NCBI RefSeq assembly: GCF_015679185.1
Contig: NZ_CP064939.1
Coordinates: 2,108,001-2,172,000, forward strand
Direction of reading: 5' to 3'
DNA length: 64,000 bases
From: Pedobacter endophyticus
GTDB taxonomy: Bacteria > Bacteroidota > Bacteroidia > Sphingobacteriales > Sphingobacteriaceae
The notes under the pieces are model-generated. The model did no database searches. It was given only the letters and a program-made list of their open reading frames with translations, and was not told the DNA's origin. Shown in pieces: positions 37,290-46,461 of the stretch. Within the stretch, counting starts at the first letter, position 1, and every line of letters starts with the position of its first letter. The translations under genes and the position numbers were made by a program.

Positions 37290-37598
37290 AGTTTTAGGTA
37301 TTAAGGGTTATATGTTAAGAATCCACTTCGGTTTGCAAAAGTTTTGGGTTACGACCAACGTTTGGTAAATCCCGTATTTACCGAATTAAAAAATAGTAGT
37401 TCTCGCAACCTCTGCCTAATAATGTTTGGGGTTGTAGCAAGGTTGCTGCTCTCCCTCTCCTTGAGAAGAGGGAACAAAGAACAGAACCTCTCCCTATGAG
37501 CGTTTGGGCGTATGGCAATGCACTTGCTCTCCCTCTCCTTGAGGAGAGGGAACAAAGGATAGCACAAAACTACCGCCACTCATAGGTTGAGGTTTAAA
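37290..37598. other. Intergenic region with short repeats
   Basis: Two diverged copies of CTCTCCCTCTCCTTGAG-AGAGGGAACAAAG are present at about 37449-37478 and 37529-37558; each can fold as a hairpin (CCTCTCCTTGAGgAGAGG). They lead into the 169-bp array. No gene is supported. Confidence 0.6.
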
Positions 37599-38148
37599 AC
37601 GCCAACTATGAACGGTCGTCTTTCCGAACTGGTTTCGGAATCTTTATCGCTTAAACCCCCTTCGATGAGCGGTTGGGTTCAAAGCAAGGTCCTTGGTTTC
37701 CCTCTCTTTAAGGAGAGGGATGTACTGGCAGAACAAAAACTACCGCCACTCATAGGGTGAGGTTTAAACGCCAACTATGAACGGTCGTCTTTCCGAACTG
37801 GTTTCGGAATCTTTATCGCTTAAACCCCCTTCGATGAGGGGTTGGGTTCAAAGCAAGGTCCTTGGTTTCCCTCTCTTTAAGGAGAGGGATGTACTGGCAG
37901 AACAAAAACTTCCGCCACTCATAGGGTGAGGTTTAAACGCCAACTATGAACGGTCGTCTTTCTGAACTGGTTTCGGAATCTTTACCGCTTAAACCCCCTT
38001 CGATGAGGGGTTGGGTTCAAAGCAAGGTCCTTGGTTTCCCTCTCTTTAAGGAGAGGGATGTACTGGCAGAACAAAAACTACCGCCACTCATAGGGTGAGG
38101 TTTAAAACGCCAACTATGAACGGTCGTCTTTCTGAACTGGTTTCGGTC
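37599..38148. repeat. 169-bp tandem repeat, three full copies plus a partial
   Basis: Units begin ACGCCAACTATGAACGGTCG at 37599, 37768, 37937 and 38107, so the period is 169, 169 and 170 bases. The fourth copy stops after about 40 bases. Units differ at only a few positions (e.g. GAGCGG/GAGGGG, TACCGCC/TTCCGCC), suggesting recent expansion. Each carries a CTCTCTTTAAGGAGAG hairpin. 38149-38420 beyond it has no supported gene. Confidence 0.9.
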
Positions 38149-38420
38149 TTTGTAGCTTAAAGCCTAAAAGGTGCTGAAATAAATTCAGCAGGACGTGGTG
38201 GGCAAAAACCACAGCCGTTAACAGGGAAGGGTTTACACGGCTGTAAAATCGTTTTACAATTTCGGCTATTCAAAGCCGCCCTGAAAACCTTTGGGGCTTA
38301 ACAATGTTCAAATTAATATGACTTATGAAGGCGGTTTCCTTACTAGTGAGCAGAATGGAAACCTGTTTTATCTGTCAAAAATCAAACCTATTATAAAAGC
38401 GTAATAACCTTTTTTACAGT

Positions 38421-39311
38421 ATGAAGAAAGCCTATTTAATCATGGGACACAAGTCGCCTAAACAGATTTACCGTTTGCTGGATCGGTTAAATGACGAGTT
38501 ATCACACTTCTTTATCCATATCGATCGCAAGGTAGATATTAGCCCTTTTAAAACGCTTGAAGACTTTGGCGATAAGGTTACGTTCTTAGAGCGGTACAAT
38601 TCGGAATGGGGTAAATATGGCCTGACACTGCCTTTGTTAGCCGGCTTAAAATCAATTAAAATGACCGGACAGCATTTTGATAGGATCCTACTTCTCAGCG
38701 GGCAGGATTATCCGATTAAGAGCAAAAAACAAATCAATGAGTTTTTCGAGAACTCGCCATATTCGGTTTTTATTAACTTTTTCCCGATTCCGAATATGAG
38801 CAAGTGGCCGGGTAAGGATAGAGGGGGCTTATATAGGGTAGACAAATACTACTTCGGCACGAAATGGTACGAGCTGTTTTTATCGAAAAGCCTGAATTTG
38901 GTTTCGAGGTATATTCCGTTGCTGCGCCGGCGTGTGCCGGATCAAATGCTTCCGTACGCGGGTGAAACGTGGATCAACCTCGATATGTATGCGCTCAATT
39001 ACATTGTAGATTATGTTGAACAACACCCGGAATATTTAAGGTTTCACCGACATACTTTTGTGGCTGACGAAGTGTTTATCCACATGCTCATTGGTAACAG
39101 CACCGACGAGAAATTGTTGAATAGCATAGAAAAAACCGAAAAGCGATTTACAATATGGGAAAGCCCGAAAAGCGCACACCCGAAAGTGCTCCAAAAATCT
39201 GATTTTGAGCATATCACCTCATCCGAAGATCTTTTTGCACGGAAGTTCGACCTGGAGAAAGACGAAGAAGTGCTGGATCTTATTGATCGGGAGATTTTGT
39301 TCAGGGATTGA
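38421..39311 (+). CDS. Core-2/I-branching-type N-acetylglucosaminyltransferase (GT14)
   Basis: 296 residues. KKAYLIMGHKSPKQIYRLLD, FFIHIDRKVD, LLLSGQDYPIKS and AGETWINLDMYAL match the Branch/GT14 family, which adds GlcNAc or xylose in beta linkages. No signal peptide or membrane segment, so it is cytoplasmic and acts on a glycan intermediate. It stands alone, but lies on the flank of the polysaccharide locus. The family is usually divergent in bacteria, so donor is uncertain. Confidence 0.88.
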   Translation: MKKAYLIMGHKSPKQIYRLLDRLNDELSHFFIHIDRKVDISPFKTLEDFGDKVTFLERYNSEWGKYGLTLPLLAGLKSIKMTGQHFDRILLLSGQDYPIKSKKQINEFFENSPYSVFINFFPIPNMSKWPGKDRGGLYRVDKYYFGTKWYELFLSKSLNLVSRYIPLLRRRVPDQMLPYAGETWINLDMYALNYIVDYVEQHPEYLRFHRHTFVADEVFIHMLIGNSTDEKLLNSIEKTEKRFTIWESPKSAHPKVLQKSDFEHITSSEDLFARKFDLEKDEEVLDLIDREILFRD

Positions 39312-39344
39312 GCTGTTTATAACAAGTTAACTAATAATATTTCA

Positions 39345-39797
39345 TTATTGTTTTTCGTTTAAGATTGCATGATCTTGTGTAGGCAAGCTTGGAGGTACAA
39401 ACCTTACCTTATTCGTCCTATATTTATTCCCTGGCAAAGTCTCTGTAATGTAAAGGTCATACTTATTATCGAAGAAATTGTACCATTCGGCCGACATGTC
39501 CATCAGTTCTTTAAAGCTGATGTAGGGATAATTCGGCTTCCTTGATACTATTTCGGCTTTCTTATTCCCTTTTTTGTTTATATAAGAAAAAGTAACATAA
39601 CTTCTGTAAGGAGGGGCGCATTTGCAGAAAAAAATAAAGGATTGTTCAAAAACATCAACCCATTTTATTTCCATATACATATTCGCTTTTGATATGTTTG
39701 TCGTATCTGCTAGAAAAAAGATCTTTTTGCGGGCTTCCTGAGCGTAGGAGTTACTTACAAAAAGAAAAAAGAAAAAGATCAAAAAAAAGGTTTTCAT
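39345..39797 (-). CDS. Small secreted protein of unknown function
   Basis: 150 residues from the ATG at 39797, which puts a signal peptide (MKTFFLIFFFFLFVSNSYAQ) at the N-terminus; a start at 39818 would overlap the upstream gene and spoil it. The mature part has no recognisable domain. It is A/T-rich compared with neighbours and directly follows the truncated HExxH gene (12 bases), suggesting one arriving unit. Function unknown. Confidence 0.65.
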   Translation of the reverse strand: MKTFFLIFFFFLFVSNSYAQEARKKIFFLADTTNISKANMYMEIKWVDVFEQSFIFFCKCAPPYRSYVTFSYINKKGNKKAEIVSRKPNYPYISFKELMDMSAEWYNFFDNKYDLYITETLPGNKYRTNKVRFVPPSLPTQDHAILNEKQ

Positions 39798-39808
39798 AAG
39801 TAGATATT

Positions 39809-40621
39809 TTAAGGGCAATTTGTAGGAAGTTTTTTACTTGCAGGTACGTTGACCAGATTATCTAGATAGAAAGCATCTCTCTCAGCAGTTGTGATTCCAT
39901 ACTTGGTTAACAAATTATTGTAAAATTTTTCTAGTATGCCTTTATAAATGTTATAAACATTTATCCCGTTAAATATCGAATTCGGTGGTGGCGTACCAGC
40001 GTTATTTAGGCCGTAAAGGGCTGCCATTTGATATTGCTTATCAGTGTAGTTACTACCATTTATATCCTTTAAGATTTTAATAAAATTATCGACATAATTC
40101 TCTAAAAATAAGGAATGGTCGGAATAGTTGCCATTCACTGACTGACTTGAGGCAGCAGCTTCAAAGCTTACAATATTCATTGCCCAGGTAGAATATTTTG
40201 TAGTATCTACAGGATTTCCATATACCCCCGATTTAACATAAAACGTTGAATATGCATGCCCAACTTCGTGTATTGTTGCCATTTGCAAAAACAGCTGTGA
40301 AGAGTTATTCATTGCACTAATATTAAATTCAATCTTTGAACTTCGGCCGCCATCACCGAGAGTACTTCCTAGCATATAACTACTACTTGTGCCACCATAT
40401 GTTTGAGTTGAAAACCCAAAATACAGATCTGGCAAGCCCTGAAGTGAGTTAAGGGTGCCGCCGCCTGGTAATTGTACCTTTTGAAATGGTTGGATTAATT
40501 TTCCAAAGGTGCTACTATTTTTTAATCTATTTAATATTAATTTCACCATGCATGGATAATACTTTTGGAGCGAGTCCAGTTTAATCTCAATTTGCGGTGG
40601 GCAAGCGGTTACACCTGTTAG
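39809..40621 (-). pseudogene. Truncated gene for an HExxH metallopeptidase-like protein
   Basis: Only a C-terminal part is intact. From an internal ATG at 40549 the frame gives 246 residues, but the same frame is coding-like up to 40621 (PPQIEIKLDSLQKYYPC), with no start or signal peptide. A zinc-peptidase motif TIHEVGHAYST is clear. The frame stops being open exactly where a 46-bp palindromic element begins (40621). With the 46 bases left out, the flanking DNA joins in frame for about 19 more codons before a stop. So the gene probably lost its front, with the element inserted. Low composition similarity to neighbours suggests acquired DNA. It could still be expressed as a short cytosolic protein from 40549. 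Confidence 0.6.
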
Positions 40622-40666
40622 TCATCGGATGAATACCTGGCACGCCGCCTAAATTCATCCGATGAC
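40621..40666. repeat. 46-bp palindromic element, copy 2, at the edge of a broken gene
   Basis: Begins GTCATCGGATGAAT and ends AATTCATCCGATGAC-like; same family as 6602-6647 and 40891-40935 and of equal length. Here it interrupts a reading frame, making it the best evidence that the family moves. Confidence 0.75.
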
Positions 40667-40839
40667 TGTATGGGTCAAAATTACTTTGCAAAGGCTTATA
40701 TGATGTTGGACACGGTCTTGTTTAACTTGGACACGATCCATTGCATTTTTTGATGAGAAGTTCAAAGATTTCTCCTCCAAAGGAGCTCCTGCGGAGCGCT
40801 TCGAAATGACGGCAGGTGTCGAAATTAGCATGTTGTTTA
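40667..40839. other. Intergenic stretch with a repeat fragment
   Basis: It holds a partial GTCATTTCGA-family copy (about 40755-40812) and remnants of the truncated gene's upstream frame. No gene is supported. Confidence 0.5.
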
Positions 40840-40878
40840 TAAAAAGAGAAGTCAAGTTTATAAAACTTGACTTCTCTA
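40840..40878 (-). terminator. Terminator of the OmpA-like gene
   Basis: AGAGAAGTCAAGTTT (40845-40859) and its exact reverse complement (40863-40877) form a perfect 15-base stem with a 3-base loop; on the minus strand it is followed by TTTTTAT. It lies about 85 bases past the stop at 40962. Confidence 0.8.
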
Positions 40879-40890
40879 ATGTTGGTGTAA

Positions 40891-40935
40891 TCATCAGATA
40901 AATACCTTAGCACGTCGCCTAAAGTCATCCGATGA
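40891..40935. repeat. 46-bp palindromic element, copy 3
   Basis: Starts TCATCAGATAAATACC and ends AAGTCATCCGATGA, diverged from the copy at 40621 but in the same orientation, with the shared middle CACGtCGCCTAAA. One member lies on each side of the OmpA terminator. Confidence 0.65.
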
Positions 40936-40961
40936 GTATCTCGAGAAATTTAACACTGCGT

Positions 40962-41411
40962 TTAACTCATCTTTTTCAACGAAATCTCTACCCGGCGATT
41001 TTTCTGTCTGCCCGAGGCTGTTTTGTTACTAGCAATGGGAAGCGTGCTGCCGAAAGGCGTAGTTACAATTCGGTCTGCTTCTACGCCCTTGCTCACCAGG
41101 TAATCTTTTACGCTTATGGCTCTTTTGTCAGAAAGTACCCAATTATACTTGTAGGCTCCAATACCATCGGCGTGCCCTCGTAACGATACAGCGTAATTAT
41201 CACTGATCATCGCGTCGGCAAGCTGGTCGAGCTTCTTATAATAGGCTGTTCTTAGCGAAGGCTTATCAAAGTCGTACTCTAAATTTTTGGTTAATTCCGA
41301 TAACGCACTTGCGCTATATTTTGCTTTTTTTACCGTTGGCTCGTCTCTATTTGCCTTAACACCAATAAATAGAAACAGCATAGCAACGATGGCAATCAAC
41401 TTGGTTTTCAT
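40962..41411 (-). CDS. OmpA-family peptidoglycan-binding protein
   Basis: 149 residues from the ATG at 41411, which gives a signal peptide (MKTKLIAIVAMLFLFIGVKA); an earlier start would push the signal inside. The C-terminal OmpA domain has LRGHADGIGAYKYNWVLSDKRA, VKDYLVSKGV and RRVEISL. It would bind peptidoglycan from the periplasm. There is no barrel, so it is a soluble periplasmic or loosely attached protein. Single gene with its own terminator. Confidence 0.88.
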   Translation of the reverse strand: MKTKLIAIVAMLFLFIGVKANRDEPTVKKAKYSASALSELTKNLEYDFDKPSLRTAYYKKLDQLADAMISDNYAVSLRGHADGIGAYKYNWVLSDKRAISVKDYLVSKGVEADRIVTTPFGSTLPIASNKTASGRQKNRRVEISLKKMS

Positions 41412-41559
41412 ACAATTTGGTTTTAGTTTGCTATTAATTATATACAAACCAACAAACTGATTTTCAAAAAGTTCAGCCACAATCGCTCTGGTTGTACCGC
41501 TGTGCAGGCTTTAAACCAATTAAGGGTAAAACTAAACAGCATTATACATTTTGGCTAGT

Positions 41560-43122
41560 TTAGTTTACAACGGTGTTGTCTTTTTGAACGCTGTTTGTAA
41601 ACCCATTCAATTCTACTGCGCTTCCATAAATATGGTTATTAGTAATTACACACTGGTTGGGCCTTGCGCCGAGTGTAGTAATTGCCAAAACCGGAATGTT
41701 GCCAGCGTTTCGGTTGTTGTTTCCCTTTACCACCAAATTATTAATGGTGGCACGATCGGTTCTGATCACAAATCCAAAATCGATTCCGGCGCCACCTGAA
41801 GCTGTGCCAGCATATTCAATTGAATTGTCTGAGGCATAAACAATTTGGTTGGCAGCGCCGGGCTCGTAATGGGTATAACTGAAAAACGCATATCTATCGC
41901 TGTTTGCCTTCACTGTAAACAAGAATTTATTGTTAAGCACCTGGATTTTATAGGTGGAGGAACCCGATTCGAGACTGATCGCCTTTGCTATGACATCGCG
42001 GAAAACGTTTAACTCAATGGACACCTCGGCCTGGTAATCGCCAAAAATATGAACGCCCTTTTCGCAGTTCTCCATCTCGTTTTCGCTCACTTTTGCAGCG
42101 GCCAGATTTGCTTTGGGGGCATCGAAGGTGAAATTGAGAATGATGGCTGTTGAAAGCGGGTTGTTTAACAACTTATTGCCCGTAACCTGCACGCCGTAAT
42201 TACCTCGGGCCTCAATGGCGTAAAGCCTGCTGTTGGTTACTTCATTATTCAGTACATTTACGTTTACGCCCACGGCCGATATTCCGATACCGTCGTGTTC
42301 CTGAGCAGGGTCGACCCCGGTTCCGGTAAGCTTATTGCCTTCTATCACCGTTCCATTGGTGTTGCCCCAATCTTCGATACCCATCCGGCCCGCATTTAAA
42401 ATTGTATTTTTAATTACTTTGCACCCCTCTATTTCATCACCCGCATTATTTCCGTTTGCGGTAATGGCATTTGAATAGGCGTTGGTAAGCACATTGTTTT
42501 CAACTAATGTAAAGTCGGCGCCATTTTCTGCATATTTTATGCCCAGTGTATGCACCTTATTGTTTTTAATGATATTCTGTTTCGATTTTGAGCCACTAAT
42601 CCAAACGGCCTCCATGCCAATAGACGAATAAGAAAGTTCGAAATCGAAGAAACAGCTATCGACGGTAACGTTCGTGCTATTTAGAACGAAGATGCATGCA
42701 TTGTTCCATTCACTAAACTCGAACCGGCGATCGGAGCTTCTAAAGCGAACGTTGCTGATCAAAATGTTGTTGCTTTCATTGGCAAATAAGAAGCGCCCAT
42801 TTTGGAGCAGGGTTCCTTGCATATTTCTGCCTGCAATAATTGTGGTTCCCTCCTGCCCTATAAATTTTAGGCCGTTGCGAAGTACAATCGTTTGGGAAAT
42901 CAGGTAATTTCCTGCCTTTAGATAAATGGTAGCCGAATCGTTTACCAGCTTCTGAAGCGCTTCGGTATCGTCAGTTATTCCATCGCCAGCCAAACCGTAC
43001 GATTGGAAATAGTTGTCAGAGGTATCAACCTTCTGGAATTTGAAGCCATTGTTGATGACTTTTTCTTTATTGCAGCTACACAGCAGCAACCAAAGAGAAA
43101 TAATTAAAAAAAATCGGGACAT
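41560..43122 (-). CDS. Lipoprotein with right-handed parallel beta-helix
   Basis: 520 residues from the ATG at 43122; an upstream start at 43185 lacks a signal. Lipobox LLLCSC places Cys17 at the mature N-terminus. DGITDDTEALQKLVNDS is a pectate-lyase-3-like entry, followed by repeated 20-25 residue coils with Asn ladders (NVTVDSCFF, NKVHTLG, NNVLTN, NTILNAG, NKLTGTG, NEVTNSR, NKLLNN). Such proteins are polysaccharide lyases, epimerases or structural. No catalytic triad could be assigned. It faces away from the polysaccharide operon starting 206 bases beyond, and may process that polymer. Confidence 0.8.
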   Translation of the reverse strand: MSRFFLIISLWLLLCSCNKEKVINNGFKFQKVDTSDNYFQSYGLAGDGITDDTEALQKLVNDSATIYLKAGNYLISQTIVLRNGLKFIGQEGTTIIAGRNMQGTLLQNGRFLFANESNNILISNVRFRSSDRRFEFSEWNNACIFVLNSTNVTVDSCFFDFELSYSSIGMEAVWISGSKSKQNIIKNNKVHTLGIKYAENGADFTLVENNVLTNAYSNAITANGNNAGDEIEGCKVIKNTILNAGRMGIEDWGNTNGTVIEGNKLTGTGVDPAQEHDGIGISAVGVNVNVLNNEVTNSRLYAIEARGNYGVQVTGNKLLNNPLSTAIILNFTFDAPKANLAAAKVSENEMENCEKGVHIFGDYQAEVSIELNVFRDVIAKAISLESGSSTYKIQVLNNKFLFTVKANSDRYAFFSYTHYEPGAANQIVYASDNSIEYAGTASGGAGIDFGFVIRTDRATINNLVVKGNNNRNAGNIPVLAITTLGARPNQCVITNNHIYGSAVELNGFTNSVQKDNTVVN

Positions 43123-43328
43123 ATTTATTAACTTTATAAGCAATTTAAACGCTATATTTTTTTTTCTGTTGTATTTAAAAACCAAGGCAGCATAAAAAAC
43201 GTATAGTATATATAGAAATTCTAGATTCTCCCGTCATTTATTAGCTTAAAAGCCTTAGGTATAAAGATACACTTTATATTTAAGTATTTGATTGTAAACA
43301 ATTTATACAAAGCTTAATAACTTATAAA

Positions 43329-44132
43329 ATGACCGGAACTAAAAACTGCATTCGCCAGATTCTTTCAAAAAGCTGCTTATTTATCATCATTCTGTACCTG
43401 AGCTCGTGTGCAAGCTCTAAAAAAACGGTTTATTTTATCGATCAACAGGATGCTGTTTTGAAAGCGAATAACCTTTCTTCTAAAAATCTCATTCAGCCGA
43501 ATGATATTCTCAGCATTGCCGTAACGAGCCTAAACCCTGCCGCAACCGAGGTTTTTAACAAGCCCAACAACTCATTTGTAAGCACCAGCGGGGTAAATGG
43601 CGCCACACTTCAATCGCCCGGCTACCTGGTAAATGATCAGGGAAACATCCAGTTTCCGATTCTGGGCACCTTAAAAATCAGCGGAATGTCGACCAACGAG
43701 ATCAGAGAAATGATTACGAAAAATCTGGTTGATAAAAAACTTTTGGTCGATCCGATCGTTATCGTTCGCCAGCTAAACTTTAAGGTTTCTGTTTTAGGCG
43801 AAGTAGCGCATCCATCGGTAGTAAACGTTCCGAACGAAAAAATCTCGCTGCTAGAGGCACTGGGACAGGCAGGTGATATTACCATTTATGGCCGAAAAGA
43901 TAACGTAATGATTGTTCGGGAGGAAGATGGCGTTAAAAAAATCAAACGGATCAACCTAAACTCCAACGAAATCTTCACTTCTGATTACTATTACCTCAAA
44001 TCGAACGATATCGTTTACGTGGAGGCAAACAAGGCAAAAGTGTCTAGCTCAACACGTAGCTCAACTTTAATTCCTATTTTATTAAGTGCCTTATCATTTG
44101 GCGCAATCATTATTGACCGTATAGCGAGATAG
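43329..44132 (+). CDS. Polysaccharide export outer membrane lipoprotein (Wza-like)
   Basis: 267 residues with a lipobox ending SSCASS (Cys27). Poly_export domain about 50-145 (LIQPNDILSIAVTSLNPAATE, YLVNDQGNIQFPILG), a SLBB region about 150-220 (FKVSVLGEVAHPSVVNVPNE ... LLEALGQAGDITIYG), and one C-terminal hydrophobic segment (about 245-262). It would form the export channel with the tyrosine kinase partner. First gene of the rightward operon; start 2 bases before wzc begins, i.e. tightly linked. Confidence 0.92.
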   Translation: MTGTKNCIRQILSKSCLFIIILYLSSCASSKKTVYFIDQQDAVLKANNLSSKNLIQPNDILSIAVTSLNPAATEVFNKPNNSFVSTSGVNGATLQSPGYLVNDQGNIQFPILGTLKISGMSTNEIREMITKNLVDKKLLVDPIVIVRQLNFKVSVLGEVAHPSVVNVPNEKISLLEALGQAGDITIYGRKDNVMIVREEDGVKKIKRINLNSNEIFTSDYYYLKSNDIVYVEANKAKVSSSTRSSTLIPILLSALSFGAIIIDRIAR

Positions 44133-44134
44133 TT

Positions 44135-46450
44135 ATGAATATAATTAAAAACTCGAATGAGCCCAAGGTATCGGGAGGATCTAAAGGGCTGATGATTTTT
44201 AAGCTGCTGCCCTATTGGCCGTTGTTTTTGGGCCTGTTTATTGTTGCTGTGGTAAGCGCCTGGATTTATTTGCAAATTACGCCGCAAATGTTCAGTGCAG
44301 AGGCAAAAATCCTGATCAATGAAAAAAAGGGCGCCGAGGAAGTTAATCTCGAAGATCCCATGTCGTCAAACCTATCCAAAAAGAAAAGTGTTGATAACGA
44401 GCGTGAGGTAATTGTTTCGAGCCCGATAATCAACCAGGTTGTAGATGACCTATCACTGTATGCCACCGTTTATGCGCAGGGTTTTTTATCGAACCAGGTG
44501 ATGTATAAAGATGCTCCGGTACGGATTGCCCTACAAAATCCAAATACCCTCATCCCCACCAAATCAAAAGTAAAGTTTACTTATACTAAGGCTGGAGTTG
44601 TTATCGATGAAAAAGCTTATGATTTTAACAAATGGCACAAGACTCCGTATGGCGTAATGATGTTTCAAAAAAGTGAAAGTGCTTTGGCAAATGACGATCG
44701 CACGTTTGCCTTTACGCTTAGCTCACCAAAAAAGGTAGCTGCAACAATCGCCAGCGGAGTTAAAGTGGCCGAGGCCAATAAATTATCAACTATTTTGGTG
44801 GTTTCCGTGCTTGATGAAAACCCAAAAAGAGCTGAAGATATTTTGAACGGCATTTTGCAGGTTTACAATAAAAATGCAATTGACCAGCACAATCTTTTGG
44901 CTGCCAACACGCAAAATTTCATCAGCAACAGGCTGCTAACGGTAGAAAAAGAGTTGCTGGATATTGAGAATAAGCTGCAAAAATACAAATCGAGCAATGG
45001 CGCAATAGATGTGGGTACGCAGGGCAAACTGTATTTGGAAAATGTGAGTGTTAATGACCAAAAAATCGGCGAAATTAACATGCAACTTTCGGTGCTTAAC
45101 CAGATCGAAAACTATGTGCGTTCGAGAGATTTAACGGGCGGAATAGTGCCTTCAACGGCAGGTATTAACGATCCGGGGCTGAGCCAGATGGTAAAGGATA
45201 TTTATGAGCTGCAACTAAACGCCGAAAGCCTGCGCAAAACCACTGGAGAAAATAACCCGGCAATGGTGGCTTACAACGATCAGATTAACAAAATTAAACC
45301 GCAAATTCTTCAAAACCTGCGCAACCAGCGCAACAGCCTTGCAGCCAGTAGAAACAACCTTTCGGGCACAACAAGCACTTATTCGTCGGCATTACAATCG
45401 ATGCCGGAAACGGAGCGCAATTTAGTTGATATTACCCGCCAGCAGCAAATTAAGAGCGGTATTTACACTTTCCTTTTGCAGAAAAAAGAGGAAACGGCCT
45501 TATCGTATATCGCCAATGGATCAGACAGCCAAATTGTAAGCGGAGCCGAAGCTTCAGAATATCCGGTGAGCCCTAAAAGGAAAATGATTTATCTGGCGGC
45601 CGTATTTGGCGCCGGCATACTTGGCATCGGTTTCGTAGCAGCAAAAGAAAAAATGCGACGCAATATCATGTTTCAGCATGAAATACAGTCGCTTACGAAA
45701 TTGCCTGTAATTGCGGAGATAAGTGCAAACAGTTCGCCCAATCAAATTGTAATTGGCAGCAGCCAGCGCACATTAATTGCTGAACAGTTTAGAAGTTTGC
45801 GCACAACGCTTCATTATTTGGGTATCGGCAAGCAAAACAAGCGCTTAATGGTAACTTCGGCCATTGCCGGCGAGGGGAAAAGTTTTGTAGCATCTAATTT
45901 GGCGGTTACGTTGGCCATGACGGGCAAAAGGGTTGCTTTACTCGATTTCGACCTTAACCACCCCACCATTCACCACAAATTTGGTATTAAGCAAGCAAAG
46001 GGCATTTCGGAGTATCTTGAGGGCAAAGCCAGCGTTGAAGAAATTATTCAGGACTCAAACGCAGACCCTAATCTCTTCCTTTTATTAACTGGAAAGCTCC
46101 CTGTAGACCCTGCTGAATTGATATTAAATGGCAAGGCGGAAGAATTGCTCACCTATTTAGATGAACATTTTGATTACCTCATTATTGATGTGCCACCCAT
46201 CGGCCCCGTATCAGATGCGTATGCAATTGCACCACTGTGCGATGCCACTTTGTTTGTAGTGCGCCATGCCTATACGCCGAAAGTATTTATCGAACGTATT
46301 GACGAAAATATTAAATTAAACAATCTTCCGAACCCGGCAATCGTATTTAATGCAGTTGCCCAACGCGGTTACGGAAAAAACAATTATGGATATGGTTATG
46401 GATCGGGTATGGTTTATGGCGGTACTTACGATCAAAAACTAATTCAATAG
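44135..46450 (+). CDS. Polysaccharide co-polymerase / tyrosine autokinase (Wzc-like)
   Basis: 771 residues. Wzz domain with membrane segments at about 27-49 and 483-503, periplasmic coiled region between (about 240-450). Cytoplasmic BY-kinase about 530-750: Walker A TSAIAGEGKSFVAS (GEGKS 579-583), Walker A' ALLDFDLN (601-608), and a Tyr/Gly-rich tail (YGKNNYGYGYGSGMVYGG). This protein controls chain length and export in Wzy-dependent systems. Two bases after the export lipoprotein gene. Confidence 0.94.
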   Translation: MNIIKNSNEPKVSGGSKGLMIFKLLPYWPLFLGLFIVAVVSAWIYLQITPQMFSAEAKILINEKKGAEEVNLEDPMSSNLSKKKSVDNEREVIVSSPIINQVVDDLSLYATVYAQGFLSNQVMYKDAPVRIALQNPNTLIPTKSKVKFTYTKAGVVIDEKAYDFNKWHKTPYGVMMFQKSESALANDDRTFAFTLSSPKKVAATIASGVKVAEANKLSTILVVSVLDENPKRAEDILNGILQVYNKNAIDQHNLLAANTQNFISNRLLTVEKELLDIENKLQKYKSSNGAIDVGTQGKLYLENVSVNDQKIGEINMQLSVLNQIENYVRSRDLTGGIVPSTAGINDPGLSQMVKDIYELQLNAESLRKTTGENNPAMVAYNDQINKIKPQILQNLRNQRNSLAASRNNLSGTTSTYSSALQSMPETERNLVDITRQQQIKSGIYTFLLQKKEETALSYIANGSDSQIVSGAEASEYPVSPKRKMIYLAAVFGAGILGIGFVAAKEKMRRNIMFQHEIQSLTKLPVIAEISANSSPNQIVIGSSQRTLIAEQFRSLRTTLHYLGIGKQNKRLMVTSAIAGEGKSFVASNLAVTLAMTGKRVALLDFDLNHPTIHHKFGIKQAKGISEYLEGKASVEEIIQDSNADPNLFLLLTGKLPVDPAELILNGKAEELLTYLDEHFDYLIIDVPPIGPVSDAYAIAPLCDATLFVVRHAYTPKVFIERIDENIKLNNLPNPAIVFNAVAQRGYGKNNYGYGYGSGMVYGGTYDQKLIQ

Positions 46451-46461
46451 CGCTCAGTAAA

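Noticed and set aside
37599..38148. CRISPR or coding repeats
   Set aside because: The 169-bp period has no spacers, and the units carry stops in all useful frames; no gene of matching period exists.
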